Origin: Rhodobacterales bacterium CG2_30_65_12
Lineage (GTDB): Bacteria > Pseudomonadota > Alphaproteobacteria > Rhodobacterales > Rhodobacteraceae
Reading direction: 5' to 3'
Assembly: GCA_001873585.1 (NCBI GenBank)
Contig: MNZL01000010.1
Span: forward strand, 1 to 6,980
DNA length: 6,980 nucleotides
Every line of letters starts with the position of its first letter. The stretch's first letter is position 1. The notes beneath the pieces are model-generated. The model was given only the letters and a program-made list of their open reading frames with translations. It had not been told where the DNA came from and did no database searches. Below, piece by piece: positions 6,320 through 6,980 of the stretch. Made by a program: the position numbers and the translations under genes.

Positions 6320-6343
6320 ACCGCCACCACAACCGCCACCACA
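6320..6343 (+). repeat. Tandem 12-base direct repeat in the pepA leader
   Basis: accgccaccaca occurs twice, head to tail and without a mismatch (6320-6331 and 6332-6343), ending 3 bases before the GGAG ribosome site of pepA. The unit has no G except one, so the leader would be a nearly unstructured C/A-rich RNA, which may keep the ribosome site open. Slippage could change the copy number. Confidence 0.75.
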
Positions 6344-6346
6344 GAC

Positions 6347-6350
6347 GGAG
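6347..6350 (+). promoter_or_regulatory. Ribosome binding site of pepA
   Basis: GGAG lies 6 bases before the ATG at 6357, good spacing that supports this start. Confidence 0.6.
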
Positions 6351-6356
6351 ACAGAC

Positions 6357-6980
6357 ATGACCGACATCCTCGCCCCCACCTTCATCCCGCTCGAGATCGA
6401 GGCGCTAGCCAGCGCAGAGGGCCGCATCGTTGTGCTGGCCGAGGGTGGCGGGCGGATGGACAAGGGCGCGCGCCGGATCAACCGGCTCACCCGCGGCGCG
6501 CTGGCGCGGTTGATCGAAAGTGAGAAATTCGAAAAAGCCGACCCGGGCGACAGCTTCGAGCTGGCCTGGCCGGTCGGGCTCGCCGCCGACAGCGTGCAGG
6601 TGGTGCGGATCGACCGCAAGATGGATGCCGAGGGCGCGCGCAAGGTGGGCGGCGCGATCGGCAAGGGCGCGTCGGGGCAAGACGTGCTGGTGCTCGCCGG
6701 CAGCTTGCGCCATACCGCCGAGATCGCGCTCGGTGCGATGCTGCGGGCCTATGACTTCCGCGATCACAAGACCGGCGCGGCCGGCAAACCGGCGGGTGGC
6801 AGCCTCACCTTCGCCGTCACCAACGCCGAAACGCTGAAAGCGCAGGAGGCCGATCTGACCGCTGTTGCCGAGGGCGTGTTTTTCACCCGCGACCTGGTGA
6901 ACGCACCCGCCAACGTGCTGACCACCACGCGCTTTGCCGAAAAGCTCTCCGCCCTTGCGGCGCTCGGGGTCACGGTCGAG
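6357..6980 (+). CDS. pepA: Leucyl aminopeptidase, M17 family (C-terminus outside window)
   Basis: M17 aminopeptidases cut N-terminal residues from peptides in the cytosol using two metal ions. The 208 visible residues cover the N-terminal domain and the beginning of the linker to the catalytic domain. Recognisable blocks are the RRINRLTRGALARL helix (39-52), ALGAMLRAYDFRDHKT (124-139) and the family hallmark EGVFFTRDLVNAPANVLTTT (172-191). The metal-binding and catalytic residues lie further on, beyond the right edge, so integrity of the active site cannot be judged. The ATG at 6357 has GGAG 6 bases upstream. The gene is divergent from surA. In many alphaproteobacteria pepA neighbours the LPS-export genes lptF and lptG, which are not seen here. 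Confidence 0.95.
   Translation, partial: MTDILAPTFIPLEIEALASAEGRIVVLAEGGGRMDKGARRINRLTRGALARLIESEKFEKADPGDSFELAWPVGLAADSVQVVRIDRKMDAEGARKVGGAIGKGASGQDVLVLAGSLRHTAEIALGAMLRAYDFRDHKTGAAGKPAGGSLTFAVTNAETLKAQEADLTAVAEGVFFTRDLVNAPANVLTTTRFAEKLSALAALGVTVE

Larger units (their letters stand above)
6000..6356. other. Divergent non-coding region between surA and pepA
   Basis: These 357 bases hold no convincing gene. Minus-strand frames of 63 and 86 codons exist (6077-6268, 6072-6332), but they are Arg/Pro-rich with no recognisable family. Both operons must be transcribed from here or from within neighbours. A weak -10-like TACACT lies at 6300-6305 for pepA, without a clear -35; I find no good sigma-70-type match for surA. 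Visible structure includes a 12-base palindrome at 6117-6128, a small hairpin gccac/gtggc at 6173-6187, gcgtg/cacgc at about 6038-6051, one GATTC (6236-6240) that would be a CcrM methylation site if that enzyme is present, and a tandem repeat at 6320-6343. No trace of lptF, lptG or lptD coding sequence was seen. Confidence 0.7.

Noticed and set aside
6072..6332. Minus-strand frames of 63-86 codons between surA and pepA
   Set aside because: Arg/Pro-rich, no ribosome site, no similarity to LptF, LptG or LptD that I could see; treated as non-coding.

Overview
The window looks like chromosomal DNA of an alphaproteobacterium, most likely a member of Rhodobacteraceae. The base composition is very GC-rich, coding density is high, and the PepA, KsgA, PdxA, SurA-like and SurE proteins have the lengths and signature motifs usual for that group. 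This assignment rests on recognising protein families by eye; no search was run. I see no insertion sequence, phage gene, CRISPR array, tRNA or rRNA. The content is mostly housekeeping.

Layout: seven genes lie on the minus strand and are read from right to left. They are surA-like (5999-4728), pdxA (4728-3766), ksgA/rsmA (3769-2912), a short-chain dehydrogenase-like gene (2750-2100), surE (1979-1194), pcm (1197-550), and a LysM lipoprotein of the NlpD type (443 to the left edge, cut off). surA-pdxA-ksgA overlap by 1 and 4 bases, and surE-pcm by 4 bases, so each group is almost certainly co-transcribed and translationally coupled. Gaps of 161, 120 and 106 bases flank the dehydrogenase gene and precede the lipoprotein gene. 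On the plus strand, pepA (leucyl aminopeptidase) begins at 6357 and runs off the right edge. It is divergent from surA across a 357-base non-coding region.

How the genes fit together: SurA assists outer-membrane protein folding, PdxA makes a precursor of pyridoxal phosphate, and KsgA methylates and checks 16S rRNA. SurE is a nucleotide phosphatase, Pcm repairs isoaspartyl damage in proteins, and the LysM lipoprotein probably acts in cell-wall remodelling. surE-pcm-nlpD is a widely conserved cluster of stress and envelope maintenance genes.

Points worth a second look: (1) From memory, lptF-lptG-lptD usually lie between pepA and surA in alphaproteobacteria; here there is only 357 bases of non-coding DNA. 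(2) surE usually follows tat/serS genes in this class; here it follows surA-pdxA-ksgA and the dehydrogenase. The window may therefore be a junction of two conserved blocks, each missing one side. (3) The dehydrogenase-like protein lacks the usual catalytic serine and the NNAG motif but keeps YxxxK. (4) A short coding-like tail with no obvious start lies just after ksgA. (5) There is a perfect tandem 12-base repeat in the pepA leader, and several inverted repeats in the gaps.
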